Positions 45,711-53,529 of a DNA stretch of 64,000 nucleotides are shown here, piece after piece. A program made the translations under genes and the position numbers. The stretch is from positions 620,001-684,000 of the forward strand of contig NZ_LT629793.1 of the NCBI RefSeq assembly GCF_900105735.1. The letters run 5' to 3'. Origin of the DNA: Pseudomonas yamanorum. GTDB taxonomy: Bacteria; Pseudomonadota; Gammaproteobacteria; Pseudomonadales; Pseudomonadaceae. A model generated the notes under the pieces. The model worked only from the letters and a program-made list of their open reading frames with translations, ran no database searches and had not been told where the DNA came from. Every line of letters starts with the position of its first letter. Position 1 is the stretch's first letter.

Positions 45711-46941
45711 TGGAGGGTTCCCCGTAAGCGAAATACAGCTGGGCGCCGATCAGGGCGCGCTGCTCAATGGCATCAATCTGTCTGAAGCGCGCCTCGACCC
45801 ACTCGCGGCGGGCGTTGACCACGTTCATCAGGTCGCCCTTGCCCGCGCGATACCCCGCCAGGCTCAGGGACACTTTCTCCTCGGCCAGCGGCACCAGACT
45901 GTCCTGGCCGCGCTGCACGGCACGGTCCAGGCGCTGGTAGTTGGCCAGGTCGTCTTCGAGTGCCTGGGTGTGTTCACGGGTCTTGGCTTCGCGTTCGGCC
46001 TCCAGTTGGTCGAGTTCGGCCTGCTTGGCGGCGATACCGGGGTTTTGCCGGCGACCGGGGAAGATTGGCAAATCGAAGGTAAATTGCAGGCTGACCATGT
46101 CGCCGTACTCACGGCCTCGGTGCTGGTAGTCCACTTCCCAACTCCAGTCCGACGTTTTTTGCGCCTTGGCCTCGTTCAGCCGGGCTTCGGCCTCGCGGGT
46201 GCGCGGTGCAAAGGCTTGCAGAACCGGGTGCTGGTGCAGGTTGTGGGTGAAGCCGGTGGTGTCGATTTTCCAGTTCGGCAATTGCCCGCTGGGGGCTTCG
46301 CTGGCGGCCGGGCCAATCCAGCGCTTGAGGGCGGCCCGAGCCTGGGCGCGTTGCTGGGTCAGCTCATCCTCGCGCTCGGCCAGGTCAGCCGCTTCCTGCT
46401 TCGGGATCACAGCGTCGGAAGGCTGCCCGCGACCACCGGCCAATTGCGCACGCACAGTGTCTTGCAGCAGGCGATTCTGCTGATAGAAGTCCTTGAACAG
46501 TGCCTCTTTGCGTTCCACCGCATAGGCGCGAATCCACGCCTGGGCGGTGGCCTGCCGCACGTTCAAACGTTCGATCCGGCCTTCGGCGGCTGCCGTGTCC
46601 ACGGTGGCCGACGCCAACTCAACCCGCGCCTTGCGCTTGTCGCGGCTGGGCACCTGTTGCTGGATACCGATCATTTGCTCGGTCATGTCATCGCCATACA
46701 GCGTGCCGCGATTGGGCCCGCCAATGGGGAAATTCTGCAGACCGACTACCAGTTTCGGGTCCGGCAGTTCGCCGGCCGGAATCGCTGCCTGGCTGGCAGC
46801 CTGCAATTTGGAGGATTCAGCCGTCAGCGACGGCGCGTTGTTTTGCGCCAGGCGCAAGGCTTCATCCAGGGTCAGCGCGGACGCCAGCGTCGGCCACGCC
46901 AGCACGCCCATCACCAGGGCACACACGCATAGGAAATTCAT
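45703..46941 (-). CDS. cusC: TolC-family outer membrane efflux protein
   Basis: A 412-residue TolC-family channel with a cleavable signal (MNFLCVCALVMGVLAWPTLA, then SALTLDEALRLAQNNAP). Two outer-membrane-efflux repeats contain long helices such as AELDQLEAEREAKTREHTQALE. It forms the trimeric exit duct of the metal pump. The last 8 bases overlap cusB. The upstream Met/Cys-rich exported protein gene is on the same strand, about 100 bases away. Confidence 0.88.
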   Translation of the reverse strand: MNFLCVCALVMGVLAWPTLASALTLDEALRLAQNNAPSLTAESSKLQAASQAAIPAGELPDPKLVVGLQNFPIGGPNRGTLYGDDMTEQMIGIQQQVPSRDKRKARVELASATVDTAAAEGRIERLNVRQATAQAWIRAYAVERKEALFKDFYQQNRLLQDTVRAQLAGGRGQPSDAVIPKQEAADLAEREDELTQQRAQARAALKRWIGPAASEAPSGQLPNWKIDTTGFTHNLHQHPVLQAFAPRTREAEARLNEAKAQKTSDWSWEVDYQHRGREYGDMVSLQFTFDLPIFPGRRQNPGIAAKQAELDQLEAEREAKTREHTQALEDDLANYQRLDRAVQRGQDSLVPLAEEKVSLSLAGYRAGKGDLMNVVNARREWVEARFRQIDAIEQRALIGAQLYFAYGEPSNE

Positions 46942-47037
46942 CTTGAAGTGTCCTGTTCTGTTGCGCTGCGCACCGCTTTACGCGGCCCACAGCAAGGCCG
47001 TCCCGGGTCAGGGACGAGTCTTCAGGTGCAACAGGAA

Positions 47038-47385
47038 TCAGGTGCGGGGCGGACGCCAGACGCCGGACGGCGTGCGGTCGGGGATGAAGTCAGAAGAGAC
47101 GCTGACCAGCTGCGCACTGGAAACAGTCACCGGTGCCTTGAGCACCGGTATCGACAATTGCAGCATGCCGCCAGTCTTGCACTCCTGGCCGGGTTTGCAG
47201 CTTTTGCCGTGGTCAGCGGGCGTGGCGCCGTCCTGGCAACAGTCAGGGGACATATCGCTCATCATCTGCATGCCGGACATCTGCATCGGGCACGGCTCGG
47301 TGCTCGACGGCACACCCGCCATCCCGGTCAGGGGAAGCGCAAGACTCAACAGCAGGACCAGGAAAAAACGCAGATAGCGGCTCAT
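47038..47385 (-). CDS. Exported Met/Cys/His-rich protein, putative metal binder
   Basis: A 115-residue protein with a signal peptide (MSRYLRFFLVLLLSLALPLT, then GMAGVPSS). The mature N-terminus is dense in potential soft-metal ligands: PCPMQMSGMQMMSDMSPDCC and then DHGKSCKPGQECKTGGM. It lies directly upstream of cusCBA on the same strand, which supports a Cu/Ag role. The ribosome site near the ATG at 47385 is not clear. The open frame extends a further 66 codons upstream, into the REPIN, so the start is inferred from the signal peptide. Confidence 0.72.
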   Translation of the reverse strand: MSRYLRFFLVLLLSLALPLTGMAGVPSSTEPCPMQMSGMQMMSDMSPDCCQDGATPADHGKSCKPGQECKTGGMLQLSIPVLKAPVTVSSAQLVSVSSDFIPDRTPSGVWRPPRT

Positions 47386-47480
47386 GGGACGGGAGCTTAG
47401 CCAAAAGGAGGTTAAGCAACAATTAACAAAATCCGGAGATTTCGCCTTCGCCCGGAATGCAGCAACGACACAAAACAAAA

Positions 47481-47569
47481 TGTGGGAGCGGGCTTGCTCG
47501 CGAAAGCGGTGTATCAGCCAATCCATATGTGACTGATACACCGCTTTCGCGAGCAAGCCCGCTCCCACA
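47481..47569. repeat. Perfect 37-bp REPIN-type inverted repeat
   Basis: The arms 47481-47517 and 47533-47569 are exact reverse complements of 37 bases around a 15-base loop. The arm begins TGTGGGAGCGGGCTTGCTCG and ends GTGTATCAG. It is the cleanest REP doublet in the window and would form a very stable hairpin in either transcript. It lies between the metal-binding protein and the 24-residue peptide gene. Confidence 0.92.
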
Positions 47570-47592
47570 TGGGGACCGAGCAAGCCTGAGGA

Positions 47593-47667
47593 TCAGTGCA
47601 TGAAGATCGCGATCAGGATGATGACCGGGATAGGCACACCGAGGAAAAACAGCAGTAATGAGCGCAT
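47593..47667 (-). CDS. 24-residue hydrophobic membrane peptide
   Basis: A tiny frame encoding MRSLLLFFLGVPIPVIILIA followed by IFMH. It has a strong ribosome site, AAGGAG, six bases before the ATG at 47667, and a stop TGA at 47593-47595. A single hydrophobic segment with a PIP kink spans nearly the whole peptide. It starts 15 bases after the stop of the 301-residue membrane protein on the same strand, so it is probably the second gene of that operon. Small inner-membrane proteins of this type often modulate a membrane partner. This is inference; no family is named. Confidence 0.65.
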   Translation of the reverse strand: MRSLLLFFLGVPIPVIILIAIFMH

Positions 47668-47682
47668 GAGGTTCTCCTTGAA

Positions 47683-48588
47683 TTAACGAACGGAAGTGGT
47701 GTGGGGAGTGGTTTCCAGGTACACCACGGCATCCCGGCGGCGACCGCCAAAGGTTGCAGCGAGGCTGGCGAAAAACGCACCGATCAACAGCGCCACGAAG
47801 GTCCACAGCGAGGTGTAGGCAGCCACTTTTGCAGCCGTGTCGGCAGCCTGCTTGGCTTTCAACTTGGCATCATCCAGCGCTTTTTGAGCTTGGCCGTAGA
47901 CCTGGTCAACACGCGCCTCGGCATCGGCCTGGCTGAGGTTTGTACGCTGGCTGATCAACTGTGCAAGGTACGCACGGTCTTCAGGTGCCAACTGGCCGTT
48001 GTTGCTCACGGTGCGAGCGAAGATGCGGGCGACCACACCGTGCACGGCGTCATCGCTGACGGCTGCCGGGCGGTCATCACGGAACAGGCTGTCGACGTAG
48101 TAGCCGAAGTCTTCGCCCTTGGAGGCAGCGCCAGCCACCTGGCTCATGCCACTGACGGCACCCGATGCCACACTGGCACCGGCCTTCACACCACCGCTGA
48201 CCACACTGCTGACCGAACCGACGATCAGCACCGCCGTCACCAGTGTCGCCACGGCCCAGGCCAGGAAGCCATGGGCGGTGTCGCGAAAGTACACCTCATC
48301 GCCGTGCATATTGGCCCATTTCACCCGCAGGCGACCGGCGATGTAACCGCCCATCCCCGACGCGATGATTTGCGTAACCGCCAGCCAGACAATGGTGGAA
48401 ATGCCAAGCCCTTTGGCGCTGATACCACTGTCGGCCCACGGCGAAACCGCCGAAAAGCCCAGGCCGAAGCCCAGCAGAACCAGGATCAAGGACAGCGCAG
48501 CCGCGGCAGCAGCCCCGGCAAAGATCGCGCCCCAGGAAACCCCGGAGAGCGTGCTCGACTCTTGCAGCGTGGATGAGGATGTGATCAT
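47683..48588 (-). CDS. Uncharacterised integral membrane protein
   Basis: A 301-residue protein with hydrophobic segments near residues 18-45 (GVSWGAIFAGAAAAAALSLI), 63-85, 105-135 and near the C-terminus (TSLWTFVALLIGAFFASLAA). A glycine/serine-rich stretch (GSVSSVVSGGVKAGASVASG) and a helical, charged periplasmic or cytoplasmic part (QADAEARVDQVYGQAQKALDDA) lie between. I do not recognise a catalytic motif. It is the first gene of an apparent operon with the 24-residue peptide. A 368-base gap separates it from the divergent two-component genes. Confidence 0.7.
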   Translation of the reverse strand: MITSSSTLQESSTLSGVSWGAIFAGAAAAAALSLILVLLGFGLGFSAVSPWADSGISAKGLGISTIVWLAVTQIIASGMGGYIAGRLRVKWANMHGDEVYFRDTAHGFLAWAVATLVTAVLIVGSVSSVVSGGVKAGASVASGAVSGMSQVAGAASKGEDFGYYVDSLFRDDRPAAVSDDAVHGVVARIFARTVSNNGQLAPEDRAYLAQLISQRTNLSQADAEARVDQVYGQAQKALDDAKLKAKQAADTAAKVAAYTSLWTFVALLIGAFFASLAATFGGRRRDAVVYLETTPHTTSVR

Positions 48589-48956
48589 TGTTGTTTTGCT
48601 CCAGGCATGAAAAATAGTGTTACAAGTCTCAAAAGGGACAGTGCAGGCGACGTGCCAGAAGCCATAAAATTAAAAACTCATATATTTCAATAAGTTAAGT
48701 AATTTGAACTAATTTGAACCATGCAACTTGCAAGAAATGCCCTGAAGCGGCGGGCGTAATGCATTCCTTGTAGGAAACAATCCTTGAGCAAGCGGTGGTG
48801 TGCAAAAAATCCTACATGCACAGCGTTCGTTCAGATTCAGCGGGGTAAGGTGAATTGTGTCGTTTGTACCTACATAAATTTTTATTTAGGAAGCGCGCTA
48901 TCATTTCTTGGCAAAATGCCCGCACTTCAGTGTGAATCGCTCACCAGGTAATCCTT
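48589..48956. other. 368-base intergenic region between divergent units
   Basis: No coding frame is supported. It holds an AT-rich stretch (48660-48720) with a tandem 10-base repeat, AATTTGAACT/AATTTGAACC at 48701-48720, and a TGTAGGA/TCCTACA inverted pair near 48770-48815. Promoters for the membrane protein (minus) and the response regulator (plus) are expected here, but no convincing -35/-10 pair is called. Confidence 0.5.
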
Positions 48957-49640
48957 ATGACCCGCATTTTGACCATCGAGGACGACGCCGTAACGGCCCG
49001 CGAGATCGTTGCAGAGCTGAGTAGCCATGGATTGGACGTAGACTGGGTAGACAATGGCCGCGAAGGCCTGGTCCGTGCCGTCAGCGGTGATTACGACTTG
49101 ATCACCCTCGACCGCATGCTCCCGGAACTGGATGGCCTGGCCATCGTCACCACCCTGCGCACCATCGGCGTATCCACACCGATCCTGATGATCAGCGCCC
49201 TCTCCGACGTAGATGAACGGGTACGCGGCCTGCGCGCCGGCGGTGATGACTACCTGACCAAACCGTTCGCCTCCGACGAAATGGCCGCCCGCGTCGAAGT
49301 GCTGCTGCGGCGCAAAAGCACAGTCAAGGAGTTCGAAACCGCCCTGCGCGTAGCGGATCTGGAACTGAACCTGATCAGCCGTGAGGCCAGCCGTGCCGAA
49401 CAACCCCTGAGCCTGTTGCCGACGGAATACAAGCTGCTGGAATTCCTGATGCGCAACACCGGGCAAATCCTCTCGCGGATGATGATCTTCGAGGAAGTCT
49501 GGGGTTATCACTTCGACCCGGGCACCAACCTGATCGACGTGCACATCGGTCGCCTGCGTAAAAAAATCGACCCGCCGGGCCTCACGCCGCTGATCCGCAC
49601 GGTACGAGGTTCCGGGTATGTCATTGCTGAACCCCTCTAA
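48957..49640 (+). CDS. OmpR-family response regulator
   Basis: A 227-residue two-component regulator. The receiver domain has IEDD (residues 7-10), the phosphoacceptor aspartate in LITLDRMLPELDG (D52) and YLTKPF near residue 100. The C-terminal winged helix (about 130-227) has LSLLPTEYKLLEFLMRNTGQ and VDVHIGRLRKKI-like VHIGRLRKKIDPPG, followed by RTVRGSGYV. It overlaps the histidine kinase gene by 23 bases. The sensed signal is unknown; it lies 1.5 kb from the metal efflux operon, but a copper role is not shown. Confidence 0.9.
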   Translation: MTRILTIEDDAVTAREIVAELSSHGLDVDWVDNGREGLVRAVSGDYDLITLDRMLPELDGLAIVTTLRTIGVSTPILMISALSDVDERVRGLRAGGDDYLTKPFASDEMAARVEVLLRRKSTVKEFETALRVADLELNLISREASRAEQPLSLLPTEYKLLEFLMRNTGQILSRMMIFEEVWGYHFDPGTNLIDVHIGRLRKKIDPPGLTPLIRTVRGSGYVIAEPL

Positions 49641-51015
49641 AGGCTGGCGCTCCTCCAGCAGCCGGCTGCTGGCGCTCTACAGTTCGTTGTTCGTGGCCTG
49701 GAGCTGCATCCTCATGGGTGTGCTCTACTACGAGGTCTCCGGTTACCTGGGAGACCTCTCGCGCCACTCCCTGATGCAGCGCCAGCACCTGTTCCAGCGC
49801 TTTGACGGCGAAGAGCTGGTAGAAGCCCTGACCACCAGCATGACCTTCGACATGAAGGGCGTTGACGCCTACGGCCTGTTCGACGACCAGTTCAACCCCA
49901 TCAGCGGCCCGATCCGCGTGATACCGCCGGACCTGCCAATGGACGGGCACATCCACGCCCTGGCCAATTGCATCGACTCCGATGATCCGAAACTGCCCCG
50001 CGACAGCTGCGACGCCGTAGCCACCCACACCGAAGACGGCCGCTGGCTGATCCTGGTGCGCGCCAACGGCTCGCTGTTTGGCGTGACCCGGATCATCCTG
50101 CACGCCTTGCTGTGGGGGATCACCCTGACGATCATTCCCGGGGCCGCGGGTTGGCACCTGCTGCGCCGGCGCCCGTTGCGGCGGATTCGCGGGATCCAGG
50201 CGAGTGCCGAAGCCATCGTGGCCGGCGACCTGACCCACCGTTTACCGTTGTCTGATCGGCGCGACGAACTGGACATGCTGGCGGCCATCGTCAACGCGAT
50301 GCTCGACCGCATCGAGAAGCTGATGAACGAGGTCAAGGGCGTGTGCGACAACATCGCCCACGACCTGCGCACCCCGCTGACCCGTCTGCGGGCGCAGCTG
50401 TACCGGATCCAGCAGCAGGCCGACGAAGACGCACCCCACGCCCTGCAACTGGACGCGGCCATCGCCGAAACCGACACCTTGATGGCGCGCTTTCGCGGCC
50501 TGCTGCGGATTTCCGAACTGGAAGACCATCAGCGCCGTTCAGGCTTCCTGGTGCTTGATCCCCTGCCCTTGCTGCAGGAACTCCACGACTTCTACCTGCC
50601 CCTGGCGGAAGAAGGCCAGATGGAACTGCTGCTGCAAGTGCCGGACTCGTTGCCCTGGATCACCGGCGACCGCGCGCTGCTGTTCGAAGCCTTGGCTAAC
50701 CTACTGAGCAACTCGATCAAATTCACCCCGCCGGGCGGCGAAGTGATCCTGCGAGGCGTGAACGATGCCGGTAGCACCCGCATCGAAGTGCTCGACTCCG
50801 GCCCCGGGATTCCGGCAGCGGAACGGGCCGCAGTGTTCCAGCGTTTCTATCGGGTGGACGAAGGCAATCAACAGCAAGGCGGGTTTGGCTTGGGACTGTC
50901 GATTGTGGCCGCGATCATCAACCTGCACGGGTTCAAACTGGAAGTCGGCAGCAGCGAACGAGGCGGCGCGAAGCTGATCCTCGAATGCCGCCAGCAGTTG
51001 ATGCCTGAAGCCTGA
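49618..51015 (+). CDS. Sensor histidine kinase partner
   Basis: Membrane kinase of 465 residues. TM1 is near residues 18-40, followed by a periplasmic sensor of about 120 residues with a Cys pair (ANCIDSDD and PRDSCDAVA), then TM2 near 155-180 and a HAMP region (RRRPLRRIRGIQASAEAIVA). The phosphorylation site is H248 in NIAHDLRTPLTRLRA. The ATPase domain has LLSNSIKFTPPGG, VLDSGPGIP and GGFGLGLSIVAAI. The ATG overlaps the regulator gene, with GAGG 8 bases before it. Confidence 0.9.
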   Translation: MSLLNPSKGWRSSSSRLLALYSSLFVAWSCILMGVLYYEVSGYLGDLSRHSLMQRQHLFQRFDGEELVEALTTSMTFDMKGVDAYGLFDDQFNPISGPIRVIPPDLPMDGHIHALANCIDSDDPKLPRDSCDAVATHTEDGRWLILVRANGSLFGVTRIILHALLWGITLTIIPGAAGWHLLRRRPLRRIRGIQASAEAIVAGDLTHRLPLSDRRDELDMLAAIVNAMLDRIEKLMNEVKGVCDNIAHDLRTPLTRLRAQLYRIQQQADEDAPHALQLDAAIAETDTLMARFRGLLRISELEDHQRRSGFLVLDPLPLLQELHDFYLPLAEEGQMELLLQVPDSLPWITGDRALLFEALANLLSNSIKFTPPGGEVILRGVNDAGSTRIEVLDSGPGIPAAERAAVFQRFYRVDEGNQQQGGFGLGLSIVAAIINLHGFKLEVGSSERGGAKLILECRQQLMPEA

Positions 51016-51031
51016 AGAACACCGCTGTAAA

Positions 51032-51118
51032 TGTGGGAGCTGGCTTGCCTGCGATGCAGGCACCTCGGTTTATCAGTTACACCGAGTTGATGCTATCGCA
51101 GGCAAGCCAGCTCCCACA
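51032..51118. repeat. REP doublet, GTGGGAGCTGGCTTGCCTGCGAT variant
   Basis: TGTGGGAGCTGGCTTGCCTG from 51032 faces TCGCAGGCAAGCCAGCTCCC ending near 51118. It separates the histidine kinase gene from the convergent SRPBCC gene. Confidence 0.85.
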
Positions 51119-51147
51119 TTTGACCTCATTGACCCCAAGCCAATACT

Positions 51148-51564
51148 TCAGCCTGGGAAATTGCCGCGCAACGCTTCCAGCCCGCCGCTGTAGACACCGG
51201 TAAACAGCTCCTCCACCGCCGCATCCGTCACACCGGCCACCGGAGTAAACACGCCCGACCAGGTGACCTTGGCGGTGCTGTCCGTCAACGCCTCAACCTT
51301 CAACGTTGCCAGATACTCACTCACCGGAAACGGCGACTCGCTGATGGAGTAGCTGTAAGTACGTGCCGCGTTATCAAAGCGTTGCAGCCGCTCCACCACA
51401 ACACCACCATCCGCCGTTTGCAGATGGCGCACACGCCCGCCTTCACTCGGCTCGCTCTTGGCGATAAAGGGCAGCCAGTCCGGCAGCGAGTTGAAGCCGC
51501 CGACCAATTGCCAAACCTGTTCGGCCGAAACCGGGATTTCAATAACAGCAGATGCTTTTGCCAC
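51148..51564 (-). CDS. SRPBCC-family (polyketide cyclase/START-like) protein
   Basis: A 138-residue ligand-binding protein of the Bet v 1 fold, likely cytoplasmic. It starts AKASAVIEIPVSAEQVWQLVG, the typical SRPBCC entry, followed by NSLPDWLPFIAKSEPSEGGR and VTWSGVFTPVAGVTDAAVEEL. Translation appears to begin at GTG (51564) with GGAG about 8 bases ahead; the frame is open far upstream within the SDR gene but that part is antisense-like noise. It is the third gene of the AKR-SDR-SRPBCC operon, 28 bases after the SDR stop. Confidence 0.8.
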   Translation of the reverse strand: MAKASAVIEIPVSAEQVWQLVGGFNSLPDWLPFIAKSEPSEGGRVRHLQTADGGVVVERLQRFDNAARTYSYSISESPFPVSEYLATLKVEALTDSTAKVTWSGVFTPVAGVTDAAVEELFTGVYSGGLEALRGNFPG

Positions 51565-51592
51565 GATTAACACTCCAAACCATTCAAGAAAA

Positions 51593-52390
51593 TCAGATCG
51601 CCATGCTGTCGACAACACCGCCGTCGACCCGCAACGCGGCACCGGTGGTTGCAGAGGACAGCGGTGAAGCAATGTACGCCACCAGATTCGCCACTTCATC
51701 CACATTCGCTGCGCGCTGGATGATCGACGTCGGTCGCGCATTGCGCACAAACACATCCGCCTCGTTCCGCGCACTGCGCCCGGACTTGGCCACGGCGTCC
51801 TTGAGCATGTGCTCCAGGCCATCGGTGAAGGTCGGCCCCGGCAGAATCGCATTGACCGTCACCCCGGTGCCCGCCAGGCGTTTGGCCAAGCCATGGGACA
51901 CCGCCAGGTTGGCGCTTTTGGTGACGCCGTAGTTGATCATGTCGGCGGGCGTTGCCACACCCGATTCCGACGATACAAAGATCACTCGCCCCCAGCCCTT
52001 CTCGACCATGCCCGGCGTGTAGTGCCGCGACAAACGCACGCCGGAGATCACGTTGACCTCGTAGAAGCGCGTCCACTCGCTGTCGGGGGCGTCGAAGAAA
52101 TCGACGTCGTTGAAGATCCCGAGGTTGTTCACCAGGATGTCGGCCCGCGGCTCGGCGGCGAACAGCTTTTCCGCACCCTCGGCCGTGCCCAGGTCTGCCA
52201 CCAATCCACGTAGCTCGGCGCCGGGGACTGCCTGGCGAATCGTCGCCAGCGCCTCGTCGACCTTGCCCGATTCACGCCCGATCACTACCACCGTGGCGCC
52301 GGATTGCGCCAGGGCCTGGCTGATGCCCAGGCCGATGCCGGCGGTGCTGCCACTGACGATTGCGACTTTGCCACTGATATCAATTTTCAT
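51593..52390 (-). CDS. Short-chain dehydrogenase/reductase
   Basis: Classical SDR of 265 residues. The cofactor motif is GSTAGIGLG (residues 14-22), NNLG follows near 89, and the catalytic set is Ser140/141, Tyr154 and Lys158 in NYGVTKS. AGGAA lies 8 bases before the ATG at 52390. It follows the aldo/keto reductase gene by 16 bases on the same strand. Substrate is unknown. Confidence 0.9.
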   Translation of the reverse strand: MKIDISGKVAIVSGSTAGIGLGISQALAQSGATVVVIGRESGKVDEALATIRQAVPGAELRGLVADLGTAEGAEKLFAAEPRADILVNNLGIFNDVDFFDAPDSEWTRFYEVNVISGVRLSRHYTPGMVEKGWGRVIFVSSESGVATPADMINYGVTKSANLAVSHGLAKRLAGTGVTVNAILPGPTFTDGLEHMLKDAVAKSGRSARNEADVFVRNARPTSIIQRAANVDEVANLVAYIASPLSSATTGAALRVDGGVVDSMAI

Positions 52391-52406
52391 GTTCGCGTTC
52401 CTGTGG

Positions 52407-53411
52407 TTAGAGCGGCAGCGGTACACGGGCCGAAATCAATCGGGCGTCGCGCAGGGCCTGCCAAAAGGCTGCGGGAATCTTCTCTGACAACGCCGCGACG
52501 TCTTCAGCAATTCGCCCCGGACGACTGGCACCCGGAATCACTGCCGCCACTGCCGGATGGGCCAGGGAGAATTGCAGTGCAGCGGCTTTCACACTGACGC
52601 CATGAGCAGCGGCAATCGCCTTGATCTGCTCGACCTTGCTGATGATCGCCGGGCTGGCTTTCTGGTACTCAAAATGCGCACCGCCCGCCAGGATGCCGGA
52701 GCTGTACGGGCCGCCGACCACGATCTCGACGTTCTGCGCCAGGGCCGCGTCCATCAGGCGCTGCAAGGCACGTTCGTGGTCGAGCAAGGTGTAGCGACCG
52801 GCGAGCAGGAAACCGTCGGGCTGGGCTTCGGTCAGGTCCAGGGTCAACTCGCACGGCTCGACACGGTTGACGCCCAGGCCCCAGGCCTTGATCACACCTT
52901 CTTCACGCAGGCGGGTGAGCACTTTGAAAGCCCCAGTGCGCGCCTGATTGAAGTAGTCCAGCCATTGGTCCCCGTAGAAGTCCTGGGCGATGTCATGAAT
53001 CCATACGATGTCGAGGCGATCCGTTTGCAGGCGGTTGAGGCTGTCTTCGATGGAACGCAGGGTGGCGTCGGCGCTGTAGTCGTTGACCATCTTGTTCGGC
53101 CGGCCGTGTTCGAACACACCGCTCTTCTCGCCGAGGTCGCGGGCGCTTTCTTCCACTTCATCGAGAATCAGGCGGCCGACTTTGGTGCTCAGTACATAGT
53201 CATCACGGTTGTATTTCGACAGGGCCTGGCCCAGGCGAATTTCCGAGAGGCCCGAACCGTAGAACGGTGCGGTGTCGAAGTAGCGCACGCCCTGGTTCCA
53301 GGCTGCTTCAACGGTGGCTTGCGCCTCTTCTTCCGGAATCGCGCGGAACATGTTGCCCAATGGGGCGGTGCCAAAACCCAGCACGCCGGGCAGTTTGTCT
53401 TTCAAGCTCAT
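52407..53411 (-). CDS. Aldo/keto reductase (D-threo-aldose dehydrogenase-like)
   Basis: A TIM-barrel NAD(P) oxidoreductase of 334 residues. Asp46 and Tyr51 are in GVRYFDTAPFYGSG. Other landmarks are STKVGRLI with the catalytic lysine and DIVWIHDIAQDFYG with the catalytic histidine; the long insert and the DQWLDYF region are typical of the D-threo-aldose/L-fucose dehydrogenase branch. Start at 53411: GAGGA lies 8 bases ahead. It is first in the operon and divergent from the LysR gene. Confidence 0.88.
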   Translation of the reverse strand: MSLKDKLPGVLGFGTAPLGNMFRAIPEEEAQATVEAAWNQGVRYFDTAPFYGSGLSEIRLGQALSKYNRDDYVLSTKVGRLILDEVEESARDLGEKSGVFEHGRPNKMVNDYSADATLRSIEDSLNRLQTDRLDIVWIHDIAQDFYGDQWLDYFNQARTGAFKVLTRLREEGVIKAWGLGVNRVEPCELTLDLTEAQPDGFLLAGRYTLLDHERALQRLMDAALAQNVEIVVGGPYSSGILAGGAHFEYQKASPAIISKVEQIKAIAAAHGVSVKAAALQFSLAHPAVAAVIPGASRPGRIAEDVAALSEKIPAAFWQALRDARLISARVPLPL

Positions 53412-53529
53412 GGGGTGAATCCTCAAGATTGTTCAAGGTCGCTGTGTTGACCGTTGAGCAGATCGTAGATTGCAGAGATCGGACCGTCCAAGACATACTG
53501 CGACCAACTTGAGTCCCTGAAGGTCTGAC

